Below are positions 44,953 through 55,001 of a DNA stretch of 64,000 nt, in pieces. Position 1 is the stretch's first letter. Each line of letters starts with the position of its first letter. The DNA is from a candidate division WOR-1 bacterium RIFOXYB2_FULL_45_9 (GTDB taxonomy: Bacteria; Margulisbacteria; WOR-1; O2-12-FULL-45-9; XYB2-FULL-48-7): positions 1,303,277-1,367,276 of the forward strand of contig MEUD01000001.1 in the NCBI GenBank assembly GCA_001771575.1, given 5' to 3'. The translations under genes were made by a program, and so were the position numbers. Under the pieces are notes generated by a model. That model was not told the origin of the DNA. It saw nothing but the letters and a program-made list of their open reading frames with translations, and did not search any database.

Positions 44953-45422
44953 CAGTCGCCTTGGCGGCGGCGCTGGTCTTCTCGCTAGCCTGGCCGCTGG
45001 CGGCCAAAACGGCCGCGCCAGCCGCGTATCCTTCTCTCAAGGTCCTGGTCACCACTTACTATACCCACAATTGGAGCGAATTCGGCCGCTACAAAAAGGT
45101 CTCCACAGGGGGGCGCCGCCTTGGCCATTACGTTGCCCTAAACTTTCTTCCCGGCGGGAGCATTATTACGATCCCCCGGCTTTTTGGCCGCCAGCAGTTT
45201 GAGGTCGCCGATACTTTTGGCGGACGGGGTTGGGATTATTTTAAAGGGAAGCGCTATTGGAAGATCGATATTTTGCGCGACGCTGGGGAATTTTACGAGG
45301 ACATCGATTCTCCAGTCGACCTCTATATCGTTAAATATAACAAGCGGGGGGAATTTAAGAACCGGGAGGTCAAACGAAACGCCCTGCTGATCTATAAACG
45401 CTTTGAGAAGCAACTGAGATGA
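44934..45422 (+). CDS. Exported protein with 3D-like (double-psi beta-barrel) domain
   Basis: The 162-residue protein has a signal peptide (AKRSLTVALAAALVFSLAWPLAA). VLVTTYYTHNW, YVALNFLPGGSIITIPRLFG, FEVADTFGGRG and DIDSPVDLYIV fit the 3D (Asp-Asp-Asp) or RlpA-like barrel found in murein-acting proteins such as MltA; this is a pattern-level match only. It overlaps the small coiled-coil gene upstream and is followed 4 nt later by a polysaccharide deacetylase gene. Confidence 0.6.
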   Translation: MAKRSLTVALAAALVFSLAWPLAAKTAAPAAYPSLKVLVTTYYTHNWSEFGRYKKVSTGGRRLGHYVALNFLPGGSIITIPRLFGRQQFEVADTFGGRGWDYFKGKRYWKIDILRDAGEFYEDIDSPVDLYIVKYNKRGEFKNREVKRNALLIYKRFEKQLR

Positions 45423-45426
45423 TAGA

Positions 45427-46320
45427 ATGAAAACTTATAGCCGCGAATTATTTAACCGCGCAATTAATTGCGCGGTTATAATTGGGTTGTTATTTGTCTT
45501 TTCCGGTTGTTCCCCCAAAGTAGTCGAAGTAAAAACAGTTTCCCCGGTCAAAATATCGGCCGGCGAACATATCTTTACGAAATTCCCGGTCTTAGAATAC
45601 CACCTGATCCGCCGGCCAGAGGCCCGCTGGTCGCGGACCCCGGAGAATTTTTGGCGCGACCTGGAGTGGCTTAGGGCCAACGGATATTATCCTTTTAACC
45701 TGCGCGATATTTTGGCTGGTTTTCCCGGCCTGCCGGAAGGGAAGGTCCCGGTCGTCCTGACCTTTGACGATTCGTCGTCGAGCCAGTTCCGTTATTTGCG
45801 GAGCGGCGAAGTTGATCCGGAGTGCGCGGTCGGGATAATTAAAAGATTTAACGCGAAATACCCTGACTGGCCTGCGCGCGGGACGTTTTTCATCCTGGTC
45901 CAAACCAACAATCCCGATCGGAATATCTTCGGCCAGCCGGAAAACCCCGATTATAAGGCCGGGAAACTTCGCCAGCTGGAAGAGTGGGGGATGGAGGTCG
46001 CTTCTCATACATATAGCCATGACCGGTTATCGGACATCTCAACCCGCGAAGCGGCCTATTCGCTTGCCAGATCAAGCCGGACCTTGAGCGGGATCATTAG
46101 CCGCGAGGTTGTCAGCCTGGCCCTGCCGATGGGGTTATATCCAAAAGACGAATCGGTTTTTACGGGGAGCTATCAAAAAATAAGCTATGATTTTAAACTG
46201 GCGGCGGAAGTTGCCGGCGGCCTTCAACCGGCGCCGTGGGAAAAAAACTTTGATCCCCGTCATATCAGAAGGATACAGACCATCGCTTCAGAGTGGAAAA
46301 AATTCTTTGGCCGAGAGTAG
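45427..46320 (+). CDS. Polysaccharide deacetylase family lipoprotein
   Basis: The 297-residue protein has a lipobox (LLFVFSGC at about Cys28), so it is membrane-anchored outside the cytoplasm. The NodB-type fold shows VPVVLTFDDSSSSQF (catalytic Asp and metal Asp), GTFFILV and VASHTYSHDRLS (metal His pair), followed by LALPMGLYP. It probably removes acetyl groups from a glycan such as peptidoglycan or a polysaccharide. A 26-nt palindrome lies inside the signal-peptide codons. It abuts convergent rpoD (2-nt gap). Confidence 0.83.
   Translation: MKTYSRELFNRAINCAVIIGLLFVFSGCSPKVVEVKTVSPVKISAGEHIFTKFPVLEYHLIRRPEARWSRTPENFWRDLEWLRANGYYPFNLRDILAGFPGLPEGKVPVVLTFDDSSSSQFRYLRSGEVDPECAVGIIKRFNAKYPDWPARGTFFILVQTNNPDRNIFGQPENPDYKAGKLRQLEEWGMEVASHTYSHDRLSDISTREAAYSLARSSRTLSGIISREVVSLALPMGLYPKDESVFTGSYQKISYDFKLAAEVAGGLQPAPWEKNFDPRHIRRIQTIASEWKKFFGRE
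45453..45478. repeat. 26-nt perfect palindrome in the polysaccharide deacetylase 5' coding region
   Basis: TAACCGC and GCGGTTA flank a symmetric 12-nt centre (GCAATT/AATTGC). The whole 26 nt reads the same on both strands. It shares its ends and much of its centre (AATT, ATT) with the repeat at 13082-13107. In mRNA it would form a hairpin over codons 9-17. Confidence 0.75.
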
Positions 46321-46322
46321 CG

Positions 46323-47387
<1,065 letters not shown>

Positions 47388-47420
47388 GCGATCCCCTCCA
47401 ATTTATTATCGGAACCGTTT

Positions 47421-49181
47421 CTATGAAATTTCAGCCTTTAACGCCGAGATTAGTTCGGACGCTTTGGCGGTGTCGCCGCTTGCTTCAGCCTGCCGCAATT
47501 CACTTTTTATCGCGTTGACCCGCTCCTTGAGATGCTCCCCCTTGAGCGACTCAATGCAGTCGCCCAGGATCTCTTCCGGATTGGCCGGCGACTCGCCAAG
47601 CAGGGCGGTGGTCAGGAAGCGCTTTGCCCCTTCGTCCTCGATCAGGCTAAGTAATTTATGCTCCGGGGCTTCCTCGCCGCTAAGATCGGCGCCGTAAAGC
47701 AGAGCGGCGATCTGCCTGGCTTCGATGGTGATGAAGCGGTCGAGCGGCAGTTCCGCTTTTAATTTTTCTCTGGCTTCGCTGTTTTGCGCCGCCAGCGCCA
47801 ACAGGTGCTTTTCGGCCGCGATTATCCTGGACGGCGGCTTCTCCACCGTTCGGCGCAAATCCCTGGCCGCCGGGTTATTGTAAAACTTTAGTTTCCTGGC
47901 CTCCGCCAAGACCTGTTCGTCGGTCGTTTTCAGGGCGGCGGCGGCGAGCTTGGCGTACTCTTTTTGGGCGAACTGGTCGGTTTCCCTGGAAAGGAGCTGG
48001 CCGATCTCTTTGAGCGCCCGTCCTCTTCCTTCGATCTCCTTGAGGTTATGGCGGCCTAGGGTCCGCTTGATCTTGAATTCAAGATAGGGGAGCGATTCGG
48101 TCAGAGCTTTTTTCAGTGCTTCGGGCCCCTGCTTCTGAACAAGTTCGTCCGGGTCCTTGGCTCCGCTAAATTGGGCGACCCTAACTATTAATCCGGCTGA
48201 AATTATCAGTTCGGCCGATTTTTCGGCGGCCGATTCCCCGGCCGGATCAGCGTCGTAGGCCAATACTACTGTATCGGCAAAGCGGGCCAGCAACTTGCAT
48301 TGGCCGATTGTCAGCGCGGTACCAAGCGGAGCGACGACATTGTGGATCCCGGCCTGAAATGTGGAGATCAGGTCGACGTTCCCTTCCACCAGGACGGCGG
48401 TCTTGGCCGCTTTGATCGCTTCTTTGGTGACGTTAAGTCCAAAAACCGCTTCCCCTTTGTGAAAAACGGGGGTGTCGGGCGAGTTGAGGTATTTGGGCTC
48501 TTTTCCGTCGAGAGAGCGGCCGCTGAAGCCCAAGACCCGGCCCCTGGTGTCCATGATCGGGAATTGCAGGCGGCTCCGGAACCGGTCAAAGTAGCTCCCT
48601 TTCTCGTTCTCCCGTTCCAGTACCAGACCGGCTTGCTCCATTAGCTTCGGGTCGGCTCCCCGGGAGAGAAGGTAACGATAAAGATTGTCCCAGCCGTCGG
48701 GGACGCAGCCCAGACCAAAGCGGGCGGCGACCTCTTCGCTGATCCCCCGCTGTTTCATGTAGTCGCTGGCGGTTTGGCCTTCCGGTCCCTGTAAGGATTT
48801 TTGATAATAGCGTTCCGCCAGCTGGAGAAGATCATAGAGCTGGTCGCGCAGGCTTTTTCCCGAGCCGGCCGGCCCGGCCCCTTCGACCTCGATCCCCAGC
48901 TTTTCGCCGAGCTCGCGGACCGCTTCGGCAAAGCCGAGGTTGTCGATCTGCATGATGAAATCAAAAATGTTCCCGCCGGCCCCGCAGCCAAAGCAGTGGA
49001 ACAATTGCTTTTCTTCGGAGACGGTGAACGAGGGGGTCTTTTCGGAATGAAAGGGACAAAGTCCCAGGTGGCTCCGTCCCCGCTTGCGGAGCGGGACATA
49101 TTCAGAAATAACTTTGACGATGTCCGATTTTTTTCTGATCTCTTCGATCGTTTGGGCGGGGATCAAACAGTCTGCCTCCAT
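47421..49181 (-). CDS. dnaG: DNA primase
   Basis: The 586-residue primase has an N-terminal zinc-binding domain (CPFHSEKTPSFTVSEEKQLFHCFGCGAGGN), the RNA polymerase core (RLQFPIMDTRGRVLGFSGRSL) and a TOPRIM domain (AVLVEGNVDLIS, VVLAYDADPAGESAA). The C-terminal helicase-binding part is less conserved. It overlaps the end of dgt by 19 nt and precedes rpoD by 33 nt on the same strand. Confidence 0.95.
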   Translation of the reverse strand: MEADCLIPAQTIEEIRKKSDIVKVISEYVPLRKRGRSHLGLCPFHSEKTPSFTVSEEKQLFHCFGCGAGGNIFDFIMQIDNLGFAEAVRELGEKLGIEVEGAGPAGSGKSLRDQLYDLLQLAERYYQKSLQGPEGQTASDYMKQRGISEEVAARFGLGCVPDGWDNLYRYLLSRGADPKLMEQAGLVLERENEKGSYFDRFRSRLQFPIMDTRGRVLGFSGRSLDGKEPKYLNSPDTPVFHKGEAVFGLNVTKEAIKAAKTAVLVEGNVDLISTFQAGIHNVVAPLGTALTIGQCKLLARFADTVVLAYDADPAGESAAEKSAELIISAGLIVRVAQFSGAKDPDELVQKQGPEALKKALTESLPYLEFKIKRTLGRHNLKEIEGRGRALKEIGQLLSRETDQFAQKEYAKLAAAALKTTDEQVLAEARKLKFYNNPAARDLRRTVEKPPSRIIAAEKHLLALAAQNSEAREKLKAELPLDRFITIEARQIAALLYGADLSGEEAPEHKLLSLIEDEGAKRFLTTALLGESPANPEEILGDCIESLKGEHLKERVNAIKSELRQAEASGDTAKASELISALKAEIS

Positions 49182-50158
49182 TCATCGGGGACAAAAAGTT
49201 CCTGGAACTTGTTGATGGCGTAGCGGTCGGTCATGCCGGCGATAAAATCGACGGTGTGCTGCAGCTGGTCTTTTTCCTTGAGCCCTTTTTGGAATTGTAG
49301 GCTGTAATGATAGTAGCGGAACAGGCGCTGGAGGAGTTCCGGCACTTTTTTCTCTTCGCGTTTAGCGGTCGGATTAGTGTAGACGTTCTTGTACATGAAG
49401 TCGTAGAGGCCGTCCATGGCGCTCTGGATGTCGGAGCTCATCCTGATGACCGGTTTATGCCGGCTGTGCCGGACTATGTCGGTCACGATCCTGTCTAAAA
49501 TGTTTTTCCCCAGGGCCCGCATGTGTTTGCGGGGGAGCTGTTTTTCTTTCAGCACGCCGCTGGAGATCGCGTCTTCAATATCGTGTCGCAGGTAGGCGAT
49601 CCGGTCGGCCAGGCGGACGATGCATCCTTCCAGGGTTGCCGGCCAGGGATCGTCGGGGGTATGATTGCGGATCCCGTCGAGAACTTCCCAGGTCAGATTG
49701 AGCCCGGCCCCGTCCCGCTCCAGGTATTCCACCACTCTTAAGCTTTGCTCGTTGTGATAAAAGCGCCGGCCGTAGTGTTTGAGAATGTCGTCAAGGACGT
49801 ATTCGCCGGCGTGGCCGAAAGGGGTGTGTCCCAGGTCGTGTCCCAGAGAGATCGCTTCAGCCAGGTCTTCGTTGAGGCACAGAGCCCTGGCGATTGTCCG
49901 GGCGATCTGGGAGACTTCCAGGGTGTGGGTCAGCCGGGTCCTAAAGTGGTCTTCGACCGGGGAAATAAAGACCTGGGTCTTATGTTTTAAGCGGCGGAAC
50001 GCTTTGGAGTGGATGATCCGGTCGCGGTCCCGCTGAAACGCGGTCCTTAAGGGGCACTCTTTCTCGGCTTTTTTCCGTCCTTTGGAGCCGGCGGAAAAAG
50101 CAGCGTGGGGCGAGAGAAATTGCTTCTCCCGCCCCTCGATTTCTTCGCGAATTAGCAG
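49163..50158 (-). CDS. dgt: dGTPase-like HD phosphohydrolase, apparent CTG start
   Basis: The ORF track shows only the last 190 residues (49163-49735). Reading further upstream in frame gives an intact N-terminus: LIREEIEGREKQF, TAFQRDRDRIIHSKAFRRLKHKTQVF, LTHTLEVSQIAR and GHDLGHTPFGHAGE, the HD metal site of dNTP triphosphohydrolases. No ATG, GTG or TTG occurs before the first conserved segments. CTG at 50158 lines up with the M of family members that begin MLIREEIE; GGAG lies 10 nt upstream. The protein is then 331 residues. It removes triphosphate from deoxynucleotides. It follows ppdK by 13 nt. Confidence 0.85.
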   Translation of the reverse strand: MLIREEIEGREKQFLSPHAAFSAGSKGRKKAEKECPLRTAFQRDRDRIIHSKAFRRLKHKTQVFISPVEDHFRTRLTHTLEVSQIARTIARALCLNEDLAEAISLGHDLGHTPFGHAGEYVLDDILKHYGRRFYHNEQSLRVVEYLERDGAGLNLTWEVLDGIRNHTPDDPWPATLEGCIVRLADRIAYLRHDIEDAISSGVLKEKQLPRKHMRALGKNILDRIVTDIVRHSRHKPVIRMSSDIQSAMDGLYDFMYKNVYTNPTAKREEKKVPELLQRLFRYYHYSLQFQKGLKEKDQLQHTVDFIAGMTDRYAINKFQELFVPDEWRQTV

Positions 50159-50171
50159 TTTAGCTCAACTC

Positions 50172-52871
50172 CTATTTTTTGGCTTTCAAAACTGCTTGAG
50201 CCGCCGCGAGCCGAGCGATCGGCACGCGGTATGGAGAACAACTGACGTAATTGAGCCCGACCTTGTGGCAGAACTCGATCGACGACGGATCGCCGCCGTG
50301 TTCGCCGCAGATCCCGAGCTTGAGGTCCTTTTTGGTGGAGCGCCCTTTTTGCGCTGCCATGGCAACGAGTTGACCGACCCCTTCCTGATCCAACGCCTGG
50401 AACGGATCGTCTTTGTAGATTCCCATTTCGACGTAGGTCGGCAGGAACTTGCCGGCGTCGTCGCGGGAGAGCCCCATGGTCATTTGGGTCAGATCGTTGG
50501 TCCCGAAGGAGAAAAACTCCGCTTCTTCGGCGATCTTGTCGGCGACCAGCGCGGCGCGCGGGACCTCGATCATCGTGCCGACCATGTAGTCGATCTTCAC
50601 GCCGAACTTGGCGATCGTCTCTTTGGCGACCTTGTGAATGATCGCGGTCTGGTTCTTGAGCTCGGCGACGGACCCGACGAGCGGGACCATGATCTCCGGC
50701 TTAACGACGACCCCTTTTTTCTTCAGTTCGCAGGCCGCTTCAATGATCGCCTGGGCCTGCATTTCAGTGATCTCCGGGTAGATGATCCCAAGGCGGCAGC
50801 CGCGGTGGCCGAGCATCGGGTTGAATTCATGGAGCGAATCGACTTTCTTCTGGACGTGTTCCAGAGAAACGCCCATTTCATTCGCCATTTCCTGCTGCTG
50901 CGCCGTTTCGTGCGGCACGAATTCGTGGAGCGGCGGATCGAGGAGGCGGATGGTGACCGGTAGTCCTTTCATCGCTTCAAATATTCCGATGAAGTCCCCT
51001 TTCTGCATCGGCAGAAGTTTGGCCAGCGCTTTTTTTCGATCATCCAGATCGTCGGCCAGGATCATTTCGCGGACCGCTTTAATTCTGTCACCTTCAAAGA
51101 ACATGTGCTCGGTCCGGCAGAGTCCGATCCCTTCGGCGCCGAAGTCGCGGGCAACCTGCGCGTCTTTCGGGGTGTCTGCGTTGGTCCGGATCCCGAGTTT
51201 CCTGACCTTGTCGGCCCAGGCCAGGACCTTGCCGAAATTACCGGAGAGCTGTGGGATGCTGGTCGGGACTTTTCCCTTCATGACTTCGCCGGTACTGCCG
51301 TCGATCGAGACCCAGTCCCCTTCTTTAATGACGATCCCTTTGGCGGTAAATTGTTTGGTCTTGTAATTGATGTCGAGATCGCCGCACCCGGCGACGCAGC
51401 ATTTACCCATGCCGCGGGCGACGACCGCCGCGTGCGAGGTCATCCCGCCCCGGGCGGTCAGGATCCCTTCCGCGACGTTCATCCCGCCGATATCTTCCGG
51501 CGAGGTTTCGATCCTGACGAGGATAACTTTCTTCCCGTCCTTGACCCACTCTTCTGCTTCGTCAGCGTGGAAGACCGCTTGGCCGGTTGCCGCTCCTGGA
51601 GAAGCGGGGAGCCCTTTTGCGATCACTTCTTTTTTAGCTTTCGGGTCAAAAGTCGGGTGGAGGAGCTGGTCGAGCTGGGACGGAGAGATCCGCAGGAGGG
51701 CGGTGTTGCTGTCGATCAGCTTTTCGGCGACCATGTCGCAGGCGATCTGGAGGGCGGCGGCGGCGGTCCGTTTGCCGTTCCGGGTCTGGAGCATCCAGAG
51801 CTTCCCTTTTTGAATGGTGAACTCAATGTCCTGCATGTCGCGATAATGCTTTTCAAGTTTCTTGTAGGTCGCTTCTAGGGTCTTGTAAGCGACCGGCATG
51901 ACTTCTTCCAGGGTCTTCTGGTCGGCGGAAGACTTGGTGGAGTTGTTGACCGGTTGCGGGGTCCTGATCCCGGCGACGACATCTTCCCCTTGGGCGTTGA
52001 TCAGGTATTCGCCGTAGAACTTGTGTTCGCCGGTCGATGGGTTGCGGGTGAAAGCGACGCCGGTGCCGGAGTCGTTCCCCATGTTGCCGAAGACCATGGC
52101 CTGGACGCTAACGGCGGTTCCCCAGTCGTGCGGGACTTTGTTGATCTGCCGGTACTTGATCGCTCTCTCACCCATCCAGGAACCGAAAACGGCTTCAACG
52201 GCGCCCCAGAGCTGGGTCCACGGATCTTCCGGAAAATCCATTCCTTTCCGTTTTTTAATTGCCGCTTTGAAGCGTTTCACTAATTCTTTGAGGTCATCGA
52301 CTTTGAGGTCAACGTCGAGCTTGATCCCTTTTTCTTTTTTTACTTCGTCCATGATCTCTTCGAACGGATCGATGTCGGTCTTGGTCTGTGGTTTGAGGCC
52401 CAAAACGACGTCGCCGTACATCTGGACGAAGCGGCGATAGGCGTCCCAGGCGAAACGTTCATTGCCAGACTGTTTGGCCAGGCCGACGACCGTTTTGTCG
52501 TTAAGCCCGAGGTTAAGGACGGTGTCCATCATCCCCGGCATGGAGACGCGGGCGCCGGAGCGGACGGAAACGAGGAGCGGATTGGTCTCGCTCCCAAACT
52601 CAGCACCGGTTCCCATTGTTTTTTCAATATGCTTCATGCTTTCGCGGATCTGGGCATCCAGCGCTTTTGGATATTTCCGGTTCAATTTGTAATAAACCGT
52701 GCACATCTCCGTGGTGATGGTGAAGCCGGGAGGGACCGGGATGCCGATGTTGGTCATCTCCGCCAGGTTGGCCCCTTTACCCCCCAACAAATTTTTCATT
52801 TCCGACTTGCCGTCTGCCTTTTTTCCTCCGAAACGATACACGTACTTAATCTCTTTCTTACCCTTAGCCAT
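50172..52871 (-). CDS. ppdK: Pyruvate, phosphate dikinase
   Basis: The 899-residue enzyme interconverts pyruvate and phosphoenolpyruvate with ATP and phosphate. The N-terminal nucleotide domain has [23 protein letters not shown] and [23 protein letters not shown]. The phosphohistidine domain holds [21 protein letters not shown], and the C-terminal PEP/pyruvate barrel ends [15 protein letters not shown]. The gene is conserved in full. It sits downstream of tRNA-Ala and 13 nt ahead of dgt; a ribosome site AAAGGGG precedes the ATG. Confidence 0.97.
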   Translation of the reverse strand: MAKGKKEIKYVYRFGGKKADGKSEMKNLLGGKGANLAEMTNIGIPVPPGFTITTEMCTVYYKLNRKYPKALDAQIRESMKHIEKTMGTGAEFGSETNPLLVSVRSGARVSMPGMMDTVLNLGLNDKTVVGLAKQSGNERFAWDAYRRFVQMYGDVVLGLKPQTKTDIDPFEEIMDEVKKEKGIKLDVDLKVDDLKELVKRFKAAIKKRKGMDFPEDPWTQLWGAVEAVFGSWMGERAIKYRQINKVPHDWGTAVSVQAMVFGNMGNDSGTGVAFTRNPSTGEHKFYGEYLINAQGEDVVAGIRTPQPVNNSTKSSADQKTLEEVMPVAYKTLEATYKKLEKHYRDMQDIEFTIQKGKLWMLQTRNGKRTAAAALQIACDMVAEKLIDSNTALLRISPSQLDQLLHPTFDPKAKKEVIAKGLPASPGAATGQAVFHADEAEEWVKDGKKVILVRIETSPEDIGGMNVAEGILTARGGMTSHAAVVARGMGKCCVAGCGDLDINYKTKQFTAKGIVIKEGDWVSIDGSTGEVMKGKVPTSIPQLSGNFGKVLAWADKVRKLGIRTNADTPKDAQVARDFGAEGIGLCRTEHMFFEGDRIKAVREMILADDLDDRKKALAKLLPMQKGDFIGIFEAMKGLPVTIRLLDPPLHEFVPHETAQQQEMANEMGVSLEHVQKKVDSLHEFNPMLGHRGCRLGIIYPEITEMQAQAIIEAACELKKKGVVVKPEIMVPLVGSVAELKNQTAIIHKVAKETIAKFGVKIDYMVGTMIEVPRAALVADKIAEEAEFFSFGTNDLTQMTMGLSRDDAGKFLPTYVEMGIYKDDPFQALDQEGVGQLVAMAAQKGRSTKKDLKLGICGEHGGDPSSIEFCHKVGLNYVSCSPYRVPIARLAAAQAVLKAKK

Positions 52872-52915
52872 TGTACTTTTACCCCTTTCTTTTATTAACT
52901 AAACAACATAAAAAA

Positions 52916-52988
52916 TGGAGCCGAGGGGGATCGAACCCCTGACCTCTTGACTGCCAGTCAAGCGTTCTCCCAGCTGAACTACGGCCCC
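52916..52988 (-). tRNA. tRNA-Ala (GGC)
   Basis: Acceptor GGGGCCG pairs with CGGCTCC and so has the G3-U70 wobble that marks alanine tRNAs. Anticodon stem CTTGA/TCAAG encloses CTGGCAG, anticodon GGC. CCA is not encoded and six T follow the discriminator. Confidence 0.94.
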
Positions 52989-53060
52989 ACGTACCCGCCT
53001 GCGGCGGGAAAAAATCTAAATACTAACGGGACACGGGAAAAGGATCGCGAACCGTTGCTA

Positions 53061-53066
53061 ATTATA
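53061..53066 (-). promoter_or_regulatory. -10 box upstream of tRNA-Ala
   Basis: TATAAT on the minus strand, about 72 nt before the tRNA, between it and rsfS. No good -35 is visible at 16-18 nt. Confidence 0.4.
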
Positions 53067-53089
53067 CACCAAAAGAGCCGGGTTGGGAA

Positions 53090-53443
53090 TCAATAATGGT
53101 AAATTATCGCTTCTCTGCCCCAGAGCTCTTCTAAATTGTAGTATTCCCGCTCAACGACGCCCAAAATATGGACGACGATCGAGCCCAGGTCGAGGATAAG
53201 CCAGCCGGAGCCGTGGACCCCTTGCCAGCGAAAACCTTTGATCCCCGCTTTGCGGAGCTGGTCGTCTATCTCTCCGCTGATCGCTTTGAGCTGGGGCTCG
53301 CTTTCGCCGCCGCAGATGATCAGGAAGTCGAGCAGGTTTGAGGTTTTTCTGACGTCTAAAACCTTGACGTCGATAGCCAACTTGTTTTCCGCCGCTTTGG
53401 CGATCAGTTCAATGATCTTTTCTTCACTTGGCCGGTTGGTCAT
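53090..53443 (-). CDS. rsfS: Ribosomal silencing factor RsfS
   Basis: The 117-residue protein binds L14 and blocks subunit joining during starvation. DVKVLDVRKTSNLLDFLIICGGESEPQLKAISGEID and WILLDLGSIVVHI-type WLILDLGSIVVHILGVVEREYYNLEELWG are diagnostic. It overlaps the LCP gene by 4 nt (ATGA), in the common yqeK-LCP-rsfS order. Confidence 0.95.
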   Translation of the reverse strand: MTNRPSEEKIIELIAKAAENKLAIDVKVLDVRKTSNLLDFLIICGGESEPQLKAISGEIDDQLRKAGIKGFRWQGVHGSGWLILDLGSIVVHILGVVEREYYNLEELWGREAIIYHY

Positions 53444-54354
53444 GGCTGACTCGTTTCGGTCGCGCCGACCGACAGGTAGCGGTTGACCATGGAAGGGAGA
53501 GAATCCGTGTCCGGTTTGTAGTAATAGATCCCGTCGACAATGAGACTGCCGCCAAGCAGGGTGGTCATGGCGATCTGGCCTGATTCCTGGGCCCCCCGGA
53601 CCGTGAGTGAAAGTCCCAGGACCTGGCGGGAATTCAGGTTGGTCTCGATACAGCTAAGCAGGGAAAAGAAAACGTCGGCACTTTGCAGGATATGCTCGCG
53701 CCGCATGAGCTGCTGGCCGACGGTTTTAATAAAATCTTGCTGTCGCTCTATCCTGGCGAAATCGCTGTCGGTATGGCGGAAGCGGAGGTACCCCATGACC
53801 TGACTGCCGTTAAGTATTTGGGGTCCGGGTTGGAGGTCGATGCGCAGGTCGTCGGCGTAATCGACGTAATACATCCGCTTCGGCACGTTGACCTTGACCC
53901 CGCCGATCTTATCGATCAGCTCTTCCAGTCCGGACAGGTCGACGACAACGTAGTATGGGATATCGATCTTCAGCAATTCGGCGACTGTCTGCCGCGAGAG
54001 CTCGATCCCGCCGTAAGCGAAGGCGTGGTTGACCTTGTCGAGCCCGCGGCCCGGGATCGTGACCAGGGTGTCGCGTGGGATCGAAACCAGGCCGACCTTC
54101 TTGGTGTCAGGGTCGATGTTGACGACCATGATCGTGTCGGAGCGGTGGGAATAGCCTTTATCGACCCCGAGGACAAGGATGTTGGACCTGGGGAAGATGG
54201 GCGAGGTGGGGGCCAGGCTTAAAAAAACTTCGAGCAGGGCGAGCCGGGAAGCGATCCCGATGACGAAGCCGGCGATCATCCCAAAAAAGATCAGGAAGAT
54301 CGCAAGGACGACGAACGCTTTGAAACCCCGTTTCTTAATTTCTTTTTTTTCCAT
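53440..54354 (-). CDS. LytR-CpsA-Psr family protein
   Basis: The 304-residue protein has one N-terminal membrane segment (FVVLAIFLIFFGMIAGFVIGIA) and an LCP domain with ILVLGVDKGYSHRSDTIMVVNIDP, VSIPRDTLV and RFRHTDSDFARIERQQDFI. LCP proteins transfer polyprenyl-linked glycans to peptidoglycan or other acceptors. It overlaps yqeK by 20 nt and rsfS by 4 nt. Confidence 0.93.
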   Translation of the reverse strand: MEKKEIKKRGFKAFVVLAIFLIFFGMIAGFVIGIASRLALLEVFLSLAPTSPIFPRSNILVLGVDKGYSHRSDTIMVVNIDPDTKKVGLVSIPRDTLVTIPGRGLDKVNHAFAYGGIELSRQTVAELLKIDIPYYVVVDLSGLEELIDKIGGVKVNVPKRMYYVDYADDLRIDLQPGPQILNGSQVMGYLRFRHTDSDFARIERQQDFIKTVGQQLMRREHILQSADVFFSLLSCIETNLNSRQVLGLSLTVRGAQESGQIAMTTLLGGSLIVDGIYYYKPDTDSLPSMVNRYLSVGATETSQP

Positions 54355-54916
54355 GTTTAAGTAATAAATAATTCCTGGTCTCGACTGTTGCCGGATGGAA
54401 GGGGAGCCCCAGTTTCAGGAAATATGCGATCGAATTTTCGGCAAAAGCGATGATCGCTCGGTCCAGATCGGTAAAAGCGAGCTTCCTGATCCGGTCGATC
54501 CCGGAAAATTCCCGCCCGATCTCAACGTGATCGGCCAAGTAGATGATCTTTTCCAGTCGGCTCATCCCCGGCCGGCCGGTGGTGTGGTTCTCTATGGCGG
54601 TCAGGATCTCTTGATCTTTGACCCCAAACTCGTCTTTGGCCAGATGGCGGCCGATCTCGCCGTGAAACAACTTCGGCTCGAACATTCTGACCGGGTCGAG
54701 TTCCAGCCCAAGTATTTTAGCTGTCTTGAGGAGCCCCGTCCGGTCCAGGCGCCGGGCGCAATCGTGAAGGAGAGCGGCCGCTCCGGCCTTTGTCCTGCTT
54801 ACCCGATATTTGCTGGCTAGCGCAAGAGCGATCTTTTCTACCCGGAGGGTGTGGTCAAATCGTTCTTGATCGAGCGTTCCCTTAAGTTGAGCGATGATCT
54901 CTTCTCTTGATTTCAT
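54335..54916 (-). CDS. yqeK: YqeK-type HD hydrolase (Ap4A hydrolase)
   Basis: From ATG 54916 the protein has 193 residues. It shows FDHTLRVEKIALALASKY, AALLHDCARRLD, FHGEIGRHLAKDEFG and NHTTGRPGMSRLEKIIYLADHVEIGREF, the YqeK pattern. Known members cut diadenosine tetraphosphate symmetrically to two ADP. The track start (54973) adds 19 residues that overlap the promoter, so it is rejected. Its promoter is full consensus. Confidence 0.9.
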   Translation of the reverse strand: MKSREEIIAQLKGTLDQERFDHTLRVEKIALALASKYRVSRTKAGAAALLHDCARRLDRTGLLKTAKILGLELDPVRMFEPKLFHGEIGRHLAKDEFGVKDQEILTAIENHTTGRPGMSRLEKIIYLADHVEIGREFSGIDRIRKLAFTDLDRAIIAFAENSIAYFLKLGLPFHPATVETRNYLLLKHGKKRN

Positions 54917-54944
54917 GGAAAAAACAACAAAATTACGACTTTTA

Positions 54945-54973
54945 ATTATAACAATGTAGAAATAGCTTGTCAA
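54945..54973 (-). promoter_or_regulatory. yqeK operon promoter, full consensus
   Basis: TTGACA, a 17-nt spacer and TATAAT on the minus strand, exactly the sigma-70 consensus. The -35 overlaps the -35 of the divergent glmU promoter by five bases. Confidence 0.85.
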
Positions 54974-54995
54974 CTTTGACGGCGATTGTTAGAAT
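54967..54995 (+). promoter_or_regulatory. glmU promoter, leaderless arrangement
   Basis: TTGTCA, a 17-nt spacer and TAGAAT. The -10 ends 6 nt before the glmU ATG with no Shine-Dalgarno, so transcription should begin at the start codon. Confidence 0.7.
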
Positions 54996-55001
54996 AGTCT
55001 C

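Noticed and set aside
49163-49735. dgt as a truncated 190-residue gene
   Set aside because: The frame continues upstream without a stop to 50158 and encodes the full HD domain; the short ORF is a track artefact of the missing standard start codon.
52989-53012. CCCGCC-TGC-GGCGGG hairpin as a terminator next to tRNA-Ala
   Set aside because: On the minus strand the T-run precedes the stem; on the plus strand A rather than T follows. It is not an intrinsic terminator for either direction.
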